Source: Pyxidicoccus trucidator
Lineage (GTDB): Bacteria; Myxococcota; Myxococcia; Myxococcales; Myxococcaceae
Length of the DNA stretch: 64,000 nt
Assembly (NCBI RefSeq): GCF_010894435.1
Contig: NZ_JAAIXZ010000009.1
Location: forward strand, 291,342-355,341
Direction of reading: 5' to 3'
In this document: one piece after another, positions 50,687 through 60,392 of the stretch
Layout: every line of letters begins with the position of its first letter
Numbering within the stretch: the stretch's first letter is position 1
Program-made: the position numbers and the translations under genes
Notes under the pieces: model-generated
The model's database searches: none
Told to the model about the DNA's origin: nothing
Seen by the model: the letters and a program-made list of their open reading frames with translations, nothing else

Positions 50687-52213
50687 TCAGAACGCCAGCC
50701 AGCGCGCGGACGAGACCTTGTCGCCGAAGCTCCAGCTGTTCAGGTTGACCTCGCGGATGGTGCCGCTGCCGATGAGGTCCTTGTAGCTGCCGCCGTAGTT
50801 CGAGTCGTTGTAGAGCCGCACGCGGTGGCCGGGCGGGATGCACCAGCGGACGGCCGAGGCCTTGTCGTTGAAGGCGTCGATGCTGTGGAAGCTGGCCCAG
50901 TTCTTCAGGCTCCGGTCCGCGTAGTCGAAGATGAAGCCGCGGTCGCTGAAGTCGGAGTCGTCGTAGAAGTCGACATAGGCGTGCTGGAGGTCGGAGCCGC
51001 ACCCGGCGTCCGCCCAGATGTTGCGGAACTCCACCAGCTTCACCGAGCCCGCGGGGCCGTCATCCGCGTGCTCCGTCGCGTAGAGGACGAGGTTGCGGTC
51101 CGGACCGACGAAGATGCCGCCGGCCGCGTCGAGGTTGCACTGCCGCGAGCCATCATTGCTGCAGTACAGGTGCTTCGAGGCGACATGCTCCAGGCGCATG
51201 TGGCCGTCGACGTTCACCCGGTAGAGGTGGGCGTAGTCATCGCTGACGGCGCCCCACCGCAGCCCGCCCAGCCGCGTGCCCACCATGTAGAGCTGCGAGT
51301 CGTTGCAGTCCGTGACGAGGTTGAGGTTCTGGAAGGGCCCCCACTCGCCGGAGGCCAGCTCCCAGTCGTACCACTGATCCGTGCGGCTCCACTGGTTGGT
51401 GCCGGAGCGGAGGTTGCTCTCGGTGGAGAAGAAGACCTCGAGCGACTTCGCGTCGTACTGCCCGAGCAGCAGCAGGTAGCGCCCGTTGGACAGCTTCGTG
51501 AGAGACGCCGTCCCCGCGTTCGCGGTGTTGCCGTAGATGAACGCGAACGGGCTCGGGCTCAGGGTGGAGTTGTAGTCGTAGAGCGCGATGCGCCCGGCCC
51601 AGGGCCCCTCCTCCATGGGCAGGGCGACGATGTTGCCCACCGCCTGCATGCCTCCGCCGTGGGTGTAGCCCTCCAGCACGGGGAGCGCCGTCACCGCGCG
51701 GTCATCCCCCGGCGGGGCCGTGTCCTCGGGCTGGGCAATGGTGGTGGCCAGCCGGTTGGAGCGGAAGCGCAGCCCCTCGCCGTTCCGGGTGGCCATGTGG
51801 ACCAGGTGGCCCACGTTGCCGCCGGGATTGCCATCCCGCTTGGACAGGACGAAGTAGCGGCCGTAGTCGAGCGGCAGGCGCTGGATGCCCTCCCAGTGGT
51901 TGCTGCCCGGGTAGGCGACGTTGAAGTTGAACGGCCCCGGGTTGAAGCCGAGCACCTCGCCATGATCTCTCAGTTCGGCGAAGCGCGCGGGCACGTCGGG
52001 GATGCACAGGTTGCAGTCCAGGCTCCCCCAGGCGCAGGAGGTGTCTCCACCCAGGGTGACGAGCGCGGAGGACCGCGCGGTGGCGGTGGCCTCGCTCGTG
52101 GTGGAGGCGGCCTCGGTGCCCTCCGACCCGCAGGCGGTGAGCCCCACGAGCGCCACGAGTCCGGTCAGCGCCAGTACCGGCGCATGAGAATGCGTGTCTT
52201 GAAGCTGGAACAT
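50687..52213 (-). CDS. lipoprotein with C-terminal beta/gamma-crystallin domain
   Basis: This 508-residue lipoprotein (lipobox LTACG) has a large beta-rich middle of Asp-, Gly- and Tyr-rich strands (about 60-400), perhaps a propeller. The C-terminal two Greek-key motifs are AYVDFYDDSDFSDRGF and VRLYNDSNYGGSYKDLIGSG. The Ca-site pattern N/D-x-x-S follows in FNDKASAVRW and FGDKVSSARW. Beta/gamma-crystallins bind Ca2+; Myxococcus protein S is a spore-coat member. ATG 52213 has a GAGGAGG site. Confidence 0.78.
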   Translation of the reverse strand: MFQLQDTHSHAPVLALTGLVALVGLTACGSEGTEAASTTSEATATARSSALVTLGGDTSCAWGSLDCNLCIPDVPARFAELRDHGEVLGFNPGPFNFNVAYPGSNHWEGIQRLPLDYGRYFVLSKRDGNPGGNVGHLVHMATRNGEGLRFRSNRLATTIAQPEDTAPPGDDRAVTALPVLEGYTHGGGMQAVGNIVALPMEEGPWAGRIALYDYNSTLSPSPFAFIYGNTANAGTASLTKLSNGRYLLLLGQYDAKSLEVFFSTESNLRSGTNQWSRTDQWYDWELASGEWGPFQNLNLVTDCNDSQLYMVGTRLGGLRWGAVSDDYAHLYRVNVDGHMRLEHVASKHLYCSNDGSRQCNLDAAGGIFVGPDRNLVLYATEHADDGPAGSVKLVEFRNIWADAGCGSDLQHAYVDFYDDSDFSDRGFIFDYADRSLKNWASFHSIDAFNDKASAVRWCIPPGHRVRLYNDSNYGGSYKDLIGSGTIREVNLNSWSFGDKVSSARWLAF

Positions 52214-52272
52214 GGTTTCCTCCTCGAGCGTGTTCACTGTCAGGCGTCGCAGGCCTGTTTCTCCCGCGCGCG

Positions 52273-53403
52273 TCAGGCTGACGGCGTCCACGGCACGATG
52301 CGCAGCGTGCTGCCGTCTTCCATGGGCTTCACCTCGTGGAGCGTCATCGCGAAGGTGCCCGTCGCCGCGTCGCGCGTGTGGTGCACGATGAGGGGCATCA
52401 GGGGCAGGCCCGGCATCGCCTCGGTCATCCAGGCGTAGCCGTCCTCGGGAGTCTTCGCCTCCAGGACACAGGCCACGCCGTGCCCCGTGAGCGCTCCGTT
52501 GCAGAGCATCTGCAGGTCCTCCAGCGTGCGCACCTCGTCCGCGAAGAGGAGGTCGGGGTCCTGCCGCAGGAACGAACGCACCGCCTGCGCCACGGTCCGC
52601 TCCTGTCCCACCCTCACCATGCCGATGGCGTTGCCCGCGCCGCCCTTCGGTTCCGCCACCGCCGCCAGCGCATGCACGTGGTCGGGCAGCGCATCCATGA
52701 GGGCGCGCAGGGTCGTGCTCCGACCCGTTCCGGAGGCGCCCGTGAGCAGCACCAGCTGTCCGCTGAACAGCGCCTTGCCCAGCTCCCGGAAGTGCGCTTC
52801 CAGGAACGTCCCCGCGTCGGCGGCGAGCGGCAGGCGGGTGATGCTCGGGAACGCCTGACGCGTCTCGCGGTCTCGTGCCAGCGCCGTGGTCCAGGTGCCC
52901 AACGCGTCGTCGCGGAACGTCACCCGGAACACCAGGTCCGGGTCCGCCGCGCCCGAGGGGAAGGAGACGCCGCCGCGCTGGGGCATCCTCGGATCCGCGC
53001 CGCGTTTCGCGTACGCCGCCAACGCCTGCCCCAGCGGCCGGTACAGCGCGTAGGCCATGGGCTGCCGTACCGGTACCCGCTCCGCGGCGAGCAGCCCCAC
53101 CCGGTCCGGCGAGTCCTCCGTGATGAAGAAGAACGAGAGGCCCGCGTTGATTCGCATGGCAGGCGTCGCTCCCCCGCCCTCCGCGTCGGTCTCGTCGTAG
53201 TCCTCCGCCGCCCAGACGGAGAACAGCGCCGCGCCCGTCCTCGCCGCGACGTCGAACAGGGCCGCCGCCAGGGCCTCGGGCGTCGACGGCGACAGGGGCG
53301 CCTCCGCCGGTGCCCGACCCGCCGCCTCCAGCTGCGTCAGCAGGCTGGCGAACACGGCGTCAGGCGTGGACGGAGGCTCGGGCTTCAGGTTCGGAGTCGT
53401 CAT
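52273..53403 (-). CDS. PilT/GspE-like secretion ATPase, degenerate
   Basis: This 376-residue protein has a C-terminal ATPase domain of the PilT/GspE type. Walker A is LLTGASGTGRSTTLRAL, the Walker B-like box is RQDPDLLFADEVRTLEDL and the His box is NGALTGHGVACVLEAKTPEDG, where the usual LHT is altered. The N-terminal 190 residues do not match standard GspE/PilB. No pilus or secretion genes are nearby. It is probably an adapted member with another role. It lies 60 bp upstream of the crystallin lipoprotein gene on the same strand. Confidence 0.72.
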   Translation of the reverse strand: MTTPNLKPEPPSTPDAVFASLLTQLEAAGRAPAEAPLSPSTPEALAAALFDVAARTGAALFSVWAAEDYDETDAEGGGATPAMRINAGLSFFFITEDSPDRVGLLAAERVPVRQPMAYALYRPLGQALAAYAKRGADPRMPQRGGVSFPSGAADPDLVFRVTFRDDALGTWTTALARDRETRQAFPSITRLPLAADAGTFLEAHFRELGKALFSGQLVLLTGASGTGRSTTLRALMDALPDHVHALAAVAEPKGGAGNAIGMVRVGQERTVAQAVRSFLRQDPDLLFADEVRTLEDLQMLCNGALTGHGVACVLEAKTPEDGYAWMTEAMPGLPLMPLIVHHTRDAATGTFAMTLHEVKPMEDGSTLRIVPWTPSA

Positions 53404-53488
53404 GGCACGCGGACGATGCCACGGCGCGCGCCAGCCCCGCCACGGCCGACGACGCCGCCCCTGCTCGGGAGTCCGGACATAGCGTCGA

Positions 53489-54175
53489 CTACGTCGGACG
53501 TGGTTGGAGCCGGGCTGGAAAGGATTCCTCCACCCCCGGCAGGAACAGGGGCTCCCCCGCGCGCGCCGCGGCGATGGCCAGCTCGAAGTCGAGATCGCCG
53601 TACCTGTCGAGCAGCGCGGGCGGGAAGAACCGCCCGTCCTCCCCTTCCCGCTCGTTGGCTATGTCGGGCTCGAGCTGCTCCCAGTAACGCGTGCTGGCAT
53701 AGATGAGCGCCCGGATGCCGCCGCTGGCATAGGCGGCGGTGTACGTGTCCAGGAACAGCGCGCTCGCCGAAAGCTCCCCTCCGACGGAGAGCACTGCGTT
53801 GCGGTCACCGTACTGGCCAAAACAGGCTCCCGCGAGCTGGACCCCGCCGTCGACGAAGATGCGGGCGCCATTGGCAAAAGCGAGCGAACGGGCACGCAGC
53901 ATTCCCGTGATGCAGATACACGCTGGCGTGTAGTCATCCGTCCACAGACCGGCGTGCTCCGTCGTCGTCAAGTCGCCGTCGATGACCACGACATAGGGGC
54001 CCCTGCCCGTCTCGATGGGCTCCTCCGTCTGGCAACCGGAGCGATAGAGCCGCACGGAGATGGGCGCGGGGGTGGTGGATGCGAGCTCCGCGAACTCCCG
54101 GTGCCAGGGCCGTGCCTGGAACTGGGAGATCAGCTCTGGAATCGTGCTCTGTTGTCCCGCCTCATCGAGCCGCAT
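53489..54175 (-). CDS. soluble protein of unknown function
   Basis: This 228-residue protein has no signal peptide. The middle (ITGMLRARSLAFANGARIFV, DGGVQLAGACFGQYGDRNAVLSVGGELSASALFL) has short repeated turns like a left- or right-handed beta-helix or bactofilin-like strands. It ends with a helical PPALLDRYGDLDFELAIAAARAG. The 10-bp spacing after the ArnT-like gene suggests an operon. No family is recognised. Confidence 0.6.
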   Translation of the reverse strand: MRLDEAGQQSTIPELISQFQARPWHREFAELASTTPAPISVRLYRSGCQTEEPIETGRGPYVVVIDGDLTTTEHAGLWTDDYTPACICITGMLRARSLAFANGARIFVDGGVQLAGACFGQYGDRNAVLSVGGELSASALFLDTYTAAYASGGIRALIYASTRYWEQLEPDIANEREGEDGRFFPPALLDRYGDLDFELAIAAARAGEPLFLPGVEESFPARLQPRPT

Positions 54176-54185
54176 GGGTTCCTTA

Positions 54186-55895
54186 CTACCAGGACCGCGG
54201 ATCGGACGCGCCCAGCTCGGCCTGCAATCCCTGCCCTGGGGCGCGCGTCACCTCCGCGAGGAGCATGGGCCGGAGCACCCCCTTCCGGGTGGCGTGATTC
54301 AAGAACGCACGCGTCGGGTGGGTGATGCGGAAGGAATCGAATGCGCCCAGCTGGCGCACGGACAGACCTGCCTCCTCGAGCACCGGCACACGCTCCTCCG
54401 GCAGGAAGAGGTGCACAGGGCCGGTCCGCGTCGCCTGCGTCAGCGCCTCCAGGTCCCAGTGCTCGACTGTCGCGTGGGCGTAGAAGTGAAACGAGTAGGC
54501 CGAGACTTCGAAGACCCCCGTCCTACGAGGGGGCTGACGGTTGAGCAGCAGGGCTGCATTGCTCCCCGCCTGATAGCGCGACAGCTCCGGGAAGAAGAAC
54601 AGGTTGAGCGTGCCGCAGAAGGCGAGCGCCACCCCGAAGCTCCGGCCCACGGCACCGGCCACGTCCGTGCTCCGGAAGCAGGCGAACGTCAGGCCCGCGC
54701 AACCCACCAGCCAGAGCACCGCCCACCCGAGCTGGGGAGGACGGAAGAAGCCGAGCACGAGGGCCCCGAGGACCCCCATGCACACCGCCACTCCGGTCTG
54801 CGTCCAGGCGAGGACCCTCGGGCGCGAAGTGGCCTCCCACCGGGTCAGCCACACGGCGACGATGATGCTGAAGTAGGGAAAGAGGATGTTCGCGTAGTGC
54901 GGCAACTGGAAGCGCGAGAGCGAGAAGACCAGCAGGGGGACTCCGGCGGCGCCCCAGGTAAAGAGCTCCTGGTCCCCCCACCCCTGTCTCCACCAGCGCT
55001 TCAGCTGCGAGAAGCACGCGGCGTAGAGGAGCAGCGACCAGGGCAGGAAGGCCCAGAGCAGCGTGTGGAGGAAGAAGAACGGGTCTCCCTTCCCGCGAAT
55101 GGGGCCGGTGTTGAAGAAGCGGCCGAACTGACTGTCCCAGAAGAAGAAGCGCAGCCCGGAGACACCCGTGCGTCCGAAGACCTCCTTCTCGGGATGGAGG
55201 TCGAACTGCACGTAGAGACAGGCGAGCTCCGGAAGGATGAACAGCGCGACCAGGGCCAGGGTGAGCCACCAGCGCGGCTGGAGGAGCTCACTCCACTGCT
55301 GGTGCACTGCCCACTGGAGCAGGAGCGCTCCACCCAACGCGAGGAGCACGAAGGGCCCCTTGGTCATCACCGCACAGGCGGCCAGGAGCGCGGCCCAGAC
55401 CAGATGCGCGCTGAACCGACGCTCGTGGGCGCGCACCAGATGGTAGAGGCTGCCGGCGAGCAGGCCCGTGAGGTAGGGCTCGGCGCGCACGTCATTGTTC
55501 GAGAGCACCAGATGGTACGCGGAGAGCAGCAGGAGCACCGCCAGCCGCGCCACGGTGCGTGAGTAGAGGTGCCGCGCGAGGAGGAACGTGTAGACCAGCG
55601 ACAGCCCCCAGAACAGGAGGGCGGGGAGCTTGTAGCTGAGCGTTCCCACTCCGAAGAGACGGAAGGAGAGCGCCGTCACCCAGAAGGGAAAGTGGGGCTT
55701 GTCCAGCCAGTCCTGCCCCGCCAGGACGAGCCTGACGAAGTCGCCCGTCTCCGCCATCCGCCGGGCCAGCGTGCCGTAGAGCGCCGCATCTGGCTCCGCG
55801 ACGGGGACCCAGAGGCCACTCAGGTTGACGAGCAGCCCCAGGAGCAAGAGGGGCGTGAACCAGCGTTCCAACCAACGGGCCAACGACTGTGGCAC
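54186..55895 (-). CDS. ArnT/PMT-like membrane glycosyltransferase
   Basis: This 569-residue protein has about 12 membrane helices. The first loop has the GT39/GT83 signature EPDAALYGTLARRMAETGDFVRL followed by WLDKPHFPFWVTAL. Such enzymes transfer a sugar from a polyprenyl-phosphate donor to lipid A or protein. The second helix region and VMTKGPFVLLALG fit ArnT-like proteins. The GTG at 55895 is preferred because GGAG lies 8 bases upstream; a GTG at 55934 is an alternative. Substrate is unknown. Confidence 0.85.
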   Translation of the reverse strand: MPQSLARWLERWFTPLLLLGLLVNLSGLWVPVAEPDAALYGTLARRMAETGDFVRLVLAGQDWLDKPHFPFWVTALSFRLFGVGTLSYKLPALLFWGLSLVYTFLLARHLYSRTVARLAVLLLLSAYHLVLSNNDVRAEPYLTGLLAGSLYHLVRAHERRFSAHLVWAALLAACAVMTKGPFVLLALGGALLLQWAVHQQWSELLQPRWWLTLALVALFILPELACLYVQFDLHPEKEVFGRTGVSGLRFFFWDSQFGRFFNTGPIRGKGDPFFFLHTLLWAFLPWSLLLYAACFSQLKRWWRQGWGDQELFTWGAAGVPLLVFSLSRFQLPHYANILFPYFSIIVAVWLTRWEATSRPRVLAWTQTGVAVCMGVLGALVLGFFRPPQLGWAVLWLVGCAGLTFACFRSTDVAGAVGRSFGVALAFCGTLNLFFFPELSRYQAGSNAALLLNRQPPRRTGVFEVSAYSFHFYAHATVEHWDLEALTQATRTGPVHLFLPEERVPVLEEAGLSVRQLGAFDSFRITHPTRAFLNHATRKGVLRPMLLAEVTRAPGQGLQAELGASDPRSW

Positions 55896-56105
55896 GTGAC
55901 TACTCCGTCCATGATTCCGGCCCCCGGGCGGCACCAGTGCAAGCCATCTGCCAGTGCGTGTCCGAGGTCCGTCACGGCTACGCGTTCACCTCGGCCCCAT
56001 GAACGCTGACGCTGATGTCATGGCGTCGCGGATTCATGATGGGTCGCGTGACGGCGGAGCGGGCGCGGTCAGCCCCGGACTCCGTCCTTCCGCCGCGGAG
56101 GGCCC

Positions 56106-56954
56106 CTACGCAGCGCGCAGCGTCGAAGGGGCCGCCTGCTTCACGGGCTCGGGCTCCAGCGCCACCCGCTGCAGCACGCCGGAGAGGCCCTTGAGAGCAA
56201 TTGCCGCCGTGCGGGCCACGGCGAGCAGCGCGAGCGGCCCCTCCATGCGGTCCCACGGGCGGGCGTCGAAGACAATCCACATCGCGCCCGCGGCCGCCAT
56301 CGCCCACCACGCCCAGGCGAGCTTCCCGCCGCGCATCATGTACGCCACACGCAGGATGGGCGCCACGAGCACGATGGTGACCAGGTCGCCGAACGCGGAG
56401 ACGACGCTGGCGAGCGTCTGCGAGCCGGAGGCGCCGCCGTCGATGAGCAGCCGCACGTTGGTGCTCAGCCGCGGCAGGACGATGGCGAGCGCCACCACGG
56501 TGCACAGCGCCCAAAGCCCGTGGCTCTTCCAACTGCTGGGAGGCTGGAGCCCCGAGCGACGGTAGGTGAGCGCGAGCAGCACGAGCGCCCCGGCATTGAG
56601 CAGGTTCAGCACCACCACGGCGAGCGTGCGCACGGCGGCGAGCGCCGAGTGCTCGAAGGGCACCTCCGGGACGGCGACCATCCAGCCCACGCGCAGCAGG
56701 GACGCGACGAGGAGCAGCACCGCCGAGGCGGCGAACAGCGTCCACACGCGGCGCAGGTAGTCGCCCGCGGAGAAGCCACGCGCCGCGAGCACCGTGCCCA
56801 GGATGGCCACGAGCGAGGCGGCAAGCCCGGCGAACTGATGGATGAGCGGGAGCCTCGCGGGGGTCTGCAGCGAGAAGAGCACGGCGCCGGCGTGCAACAG
56901 CACCAGCCCGGCGGCGATCACCGCGACCGAGCGCTCATTGAAACGGGGGGTCAT
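56106..56954 (-). CDS. polytopic membrane protein of unknown function
   Basis: This 282-residue protein has about seven or eight hydrophobic helices and short loops, with no catalytic motif visible. It overlaps the small upstream gene by 4 bp (ATGA). The N-terminal segment MTPRFNERSVAVIAAG has the expected inside-positive charge. No family is recognised. Confidence 0.7.
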   Translation of the reverse strand: MTPRFNERSVAVIAAGLVLLHAGAVLFSLQTPARLPLIHQFAGLAASLVAILGTVLAARGFSAGDYLRRVWTLFAASAVLLLVASLLRVGWMVAVPEVPFEHSALAAVRTLAVVVLNLLNAGALVLLALTYRRSGLQPPSSWKSHGLWALCTVVALAIVLPRLSTNVRLLIDGGASGSQTLASVVSAFGDLVTIVLVAPILRVAYMMRGGKLAWAWWAMAAAGAMWIVFDARPWDRMEGPLALLAVARTAAIALKGLSGVLQRVALEPEPVKQAAPSTLRAA

Positions 56955-57229
56955 CGCATCTCCGGATGGGCCGTCAGCGCTTCGAGGACGGCCTTGGCAC
57001 GCGCGGCGCCAAGGAAGGTGTTGAGCATGGGCCTGAGGCCCTCGATCAGCGCGGGCAGGTCCGCGGGGGTGAGCGACTCCACCGGACGCTTCAGGCTGCG
57101 CAGCGCCGCTGTCTGTAGCGCCATCTTCGCCGTGAAGTCACCCAACAGCGGTCCGAGCTGTCGCTCGATGCTCTCATGCCATCGTCCGGCCGCGGCCGGT
57201 GCGCCTGTGGTGGAAATGGAACGCCTCAC
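56951..57229 (-). CDS. small helical protein coupled to the membrane protein
   Basis: This about 92-residue protein precedes the membrane protein, and the stop overlaps its start. The second half (LTPADLPALIEGLRPMLNTFLG, then AKAVLEALTAHPEM) is clearly helical and codon-biased. The start is uncertain: GTG at 57229 or an internal ATG at 57124. The function is unknown. Confidence 0.45.
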   Translation of the reverse strand: MRRSISTTGAPAAAGRWHESIERQLGPLLGDFTAKMALQTAALRSLKRPVESLTPADLPALIEGLRPMLNTFLGAARAKAVLEALTAHPEMR

Positions 57230-57529
57230 TCGTGTTGCAGTTGATTCGCAGTCTCGCCCGTCCGCGCCCCTCCCGCCACCACCGTGAAGGCCCACCTCCT
57301 CCGCTTCCGCGCAGCTACACTCCCCGCGCGTGGGCACCCACAGCGAGCAGGACTGCATGTCCGCGTGACAGTCCCAGCCCCCGGAGGCATACCGGATACC
57401 CGGCAATTCTCCGCAGTACGCCGCAATTCGAGTGAGCGCCGACTGTGGCTCGAACGCATGGCCCGCTTCGCGCGCGAGGCGCTGGGCCTGGATATCCAGG
57501 CGGAAGCGAGCTGACGCGGTCGCCCCGCG

Positions 57530-58753
57530 CTACCCGTTCCGAGGCAGGCGGACACGGAAGGTCGTGCCCGCCTCTCTCGTGGACTCCACCTCGACCCTGC
57601 CCGAGTGGGCGCGGACGATCTGGTCCACGATGTAGAGCCCCAGGCCGATGCTGCGCAGCTCGCTGCCGCTGTCGGCGCCGCGGGTCATCGGCTCGAACAG
57701 GCCTGGCAGGATGTGCTCCGGAATGGGGGGGCCCTGGTTGCACACGGAGATGACCACCTGCCCTGCCTCCGCCTCCGTCTTCACCCGGATGGGCGTCCCC
57801 GGCGGGCTGTACTGCACGGCATTGGTGAGCAGGTTGGTGAGGACCTGGGCAATGCGGTCCGAGTCCCACGAGCCCCGCCCGTCGCCGGTGCTCTCCAGGT
57901 CGAACCGCCGCCCGGGCGTGGCCAGCCCCACCTCGTCCACCACCTGCTGCGTGAGCACCTGGAGGTCCATGGGCTTGAACTTCACGGGAAGCGCCTGGCC
58001 CATGCGGGCCTGGGTGAAGTCGAGCAGATCTCGGATGAGCCGGTTGGCCCGGTCCGCGGACTCCAGGATGCGGCTCAGGCCGCGGCGAGCCCGGTCATCC
58101 AGGTCCGTGCGGCGCATCAGCGTCGCGGTCGACAGGGTGATGGCGTTGAGGGGGTTGCGCAGGTCATGGCTCACGATGCCGATGAGCTGCTCGCGCAGCT
58201 GCGCGGCCTCCCTGGCGCCGAGCAGCTGGGCGTCACGGCGCCCCAGCTCGTCCTCCTGCTCCAGCTGGTAGCCCACCAGCTCCGCGAGGTGGTGGAACAC
58301 CTCCAGCTTGTCCTCGCCGACATCCGCCGGGCGCGGGTCCATTGCGCACAGCACCCCGAAGAAGGCCCCATTCCGCCGGAACAAGGGCACGGCCATATAG
58401 CTCTCGATGCCGTAGAGCTTCGGCGCCGGATGGTGCGTGAACCGGGGGTCCACGCTTGCCTGCCTGATGACGAGCGGCGCGACCGCGCCGTGGACGGTGC
58501 TTCAATATGTCGTGGCGACTTCCAGCGTATCCCCGGGGTGCAGCCCGAAGTTCACCTCGTCCAGCACCGCGCAGCACGTCCAGGACTCGGCCGTGACGCG
58601 AGTCACCACCCCGAGCCGGAGCCCCGTGGCCTGCAGGAGCAGCCGCAGCACTGTCTTGACGGCGCCGATACGGCCCACCGCCGCGACATCCGCCGCCAGC
58701 TGAGGGTCGAGGACGAGACTGCTCGGAAACGCGGGCTTCGATGATTCCGACAT
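57530..58753 (-). pseudogene. GAF sensor histidine kinase interrupted by in-frame TGA
   Basis: The frame from ATG 58753 encodes a GAF domain, then HisKA (His196 in GIVSHDLRNPLNAI) and HATPase (LLTNAVQYSPPGT, IGLGLYIVDQIV). A TGA stands at codon 84 (58504-58502); the frame is otherwise open for 407 codons. At that place family members have a conserved Cys (consensus of type TTxC, as I recall), so TGC to TGA is the simplest change. Without readthrough, the GAF half (83 aa) and a C-terminal kinase from a GTG at 58453 would be separate. It is annotated as a broken gene, but selenocysteine insertion or sequencing error are alternatives. Confidence 0.75.
58475..58504 (-). other. in-frame TGA and downstream hairpin in the GAF kinase
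   Basis: A 6-bp stem (58490-58485 with 58480-58475) with loop GGTC starts 11 bases after the TGA. The loop is like the GGUCU loop of the E. coli fdhF selenocysteine element at a similar distance. There is no bulged U, and such hairpins are common in GC-rich DNA, so this is weak evidence. Confidence 0.25.
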
Positions 58754-58913
58754 GGCTTCCTGAAGCTAATGGCCGGCGTTACCGTGCAGCAGGACCCCAT
58801 GAGGCACGAGGACGGGCGGGTCGGATACCAGACGACCGGCCCCGTCGGACGTGTGCTGCCTCTCACGGGTTCGCATGACAGACCCGGGATGCGGCGGTAG
58901 CGTGGCCGCCGAC

Positions 58914-60392
58914 ATGCGCCGCGTCCTCCTCGTCCCGCTGCTGGCCTCCCTCTGCCTCGCCGGTTGCTTCCGGGACAGGCGGCCGGAGGGGCCCTCCTTC
59001 CCCTCGCTCGCGAAGTCCCTCTTCGACACGCTGGAGGACGAGGGCTCCCTGGCGAGCGCCTACGTCGTGGACGCGGTGACAGGCGAGCCGCTCTACACCC
59101 ACCGCGAGCACGTGCGCCTGCTGCCCGGGTCCACCATGAAGGTGGTCTCCACCGCGTCGGTGCTCTCCGCGCTGGGGGCCGACTTCCGCTACCAGACGCC
59201 GGTGGCGCTGAAGGGCGCCCTGGCCGACGGCCTCTTCCTGGGGGACGTGGTGGTGGAGGCCGCCGGAGACCCGTCCCTGGGCTCGTGGCGCTTCCCGGAG
59301 ACGGCGCTGGCCTGCGAGCAGGTGGCGGACGCGATGCACGCGCGCGGCATCCGCCAGTGGCGCGGGCAGGTGCGCGTGCGCGGCACCGACGAGTCCGACG
59401 TCCCCTTCGGCCCGGGCTGGGCGTGGGACGACGCCGCGTATGCCTACAGCGCCGCCCCCACCTCCTTCGTCTTCCGGGAGAACGTGGTGGACCTGTCGCT
59501 GTCCCGCGCGGACGGCGTGGACTGCGCGCAGCCGCCCACCGTGCAATTGACGCCCGCCTTCGCGTCGCTGCCCGCCGTGGTCAGCGTGGACATGAGCGCC
59601 GAGCGCGCCAACCTCTCCTGTGTGCGTCAGCGCGGCGGGCCCGGCGTGCGCTGCGTGTGGCGCTCGCCCGCCAACCAGTGCCCGCGCTCCGCCACCGTGA
59701 AGCTGGCGGTGGACGACCCGCAGGTCCTCTTCTCCGCGTGCGTGGAGGAGGCCCTGCTCCAGCGCGGCGTGCGACGGCTGCCCATGACGCTGGAGGCGCC
59801 CGCCCCGCTCCGCCCGCCCGTGCCCGAGCCGCTCGTCACCCTGGTCAGCCCGCCCCTGTCGGAGCTGGTGAAGGCCACCAACAAGGAGTCCCTCAACCTC
59901 TACGCGGAGCGGCTGGGACTGCGCTTCACCCGCGAGCGCACCGGCACGGAGACCTACACGGCCCTGCGCTCCGCCCTGGCCGGGGAGCTCACCCGCCGGG
60001 GCATCCCCACCAGGGACTTGCGGCCGGTGGATGGCAGCGGCCTGTCCCGCTACAACATGGCCACCGCGCGAGGGCTGGTGCGCGTCCTGTTCACCAGCCT
60101 GCGGGAGCCCTACGGCGCCGCGCTGGTGGACAGCCTGTCCGTGGCCGGCCAGGACGGCACGCTCGCCACCCGGCCCGTCACCCCGAGCACCGCCGGCCGC
60201 ATCCGCGCGAAGACGGGCAGCCTCTCCGGACAGCGCTGCTTCGTGGGGGTGGTGGACCGCCCTGGAGACCCGTTGCACCCGCGCGTCGTCTTCGCGCTGA
60301 TGCTGGGCAACATGGACGAGGGCACCGCGCTGCCCTCCAGCGAGGCCTTTGACCGCTTCGCGGCGGCGCTGGTGGAGCTGCCCCTGCGCTGA
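58914..60392 (+). CDS. D-alanyl-D-alanine carboxypeptidase/endopeptidase (PBP4 type)
   Basis: This 492-residue lipoprotein (lipobox LCLAGC) is a class C penicillin-binding protein of the DacB type. The catalytic motifs are complete: Ser73-x-x-Lys76 in PGSTMKV, Ser326-x-Asn328 in KESLNLYAE and Lys433-Thr-Gly in RAKTGSLSG. It trims or cleaves peptidoglycan peptide cross-links in the periplasm. The ATG at 58914 places the signal peptide correctly; the frame opens earlier at 58851. Confidence 0.92.
   Translation: MRRVLLVPLLASLCLAGCFRDRRPEGPSFPSLAKSLFDTLEDEGSLASAYVVDAVTGEPLYTHREHVRLLPGSTMKVVSTASVLSALGADFRYQTPVALKGALADGLFLGDVVVEAAGDPSLGSWRFPETALACEQVADAMHARGIRQWRGQVRVRGTDESDVPFGPGWAWDDAAYAYSAAPTSFVFRENVVDLSLSRADGVDCAQPPTVQLTPAFASLPAVVSVDMSAERANLSCVRQRGGPGVRCVWRSPANQCPRSATVKLAVDDPQVLFSACVEEALLQRGVRRLPMTLEAPAPLRPPVPEPLVTLVSPPLSELVKATNKESLNLYAERLGLRFTRERTGTETYTALRSALAGELTRRGIPTRDLRPVDGSGLSRYNMATARGLVRVLFTSLREPYGAALVDSLSVAGQDGTLATRPVTPSTAGRIRAKTGSLSGQRCFVGVVDRPGDPLHPRVVFALMLGNMDEGTALPSSEAFDRFAAALVELPLR

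Noticed and set aside
57284..57514. A 76-codon plus-strand frame between the small helical gene and the GAF kinase
   Set aside because: Third-position G/C is much lower than in real genes here and the start is a GTG without a ribosome binding site; only the last 20 codons look biased, so it could be a remnant.
58502..58504. Annotating the TGA as selenocysteine
   Set aside because: The downstream hairpin lacks the bulged U of known elements and no selenocysteine gene is in the window; kept as a finding only.
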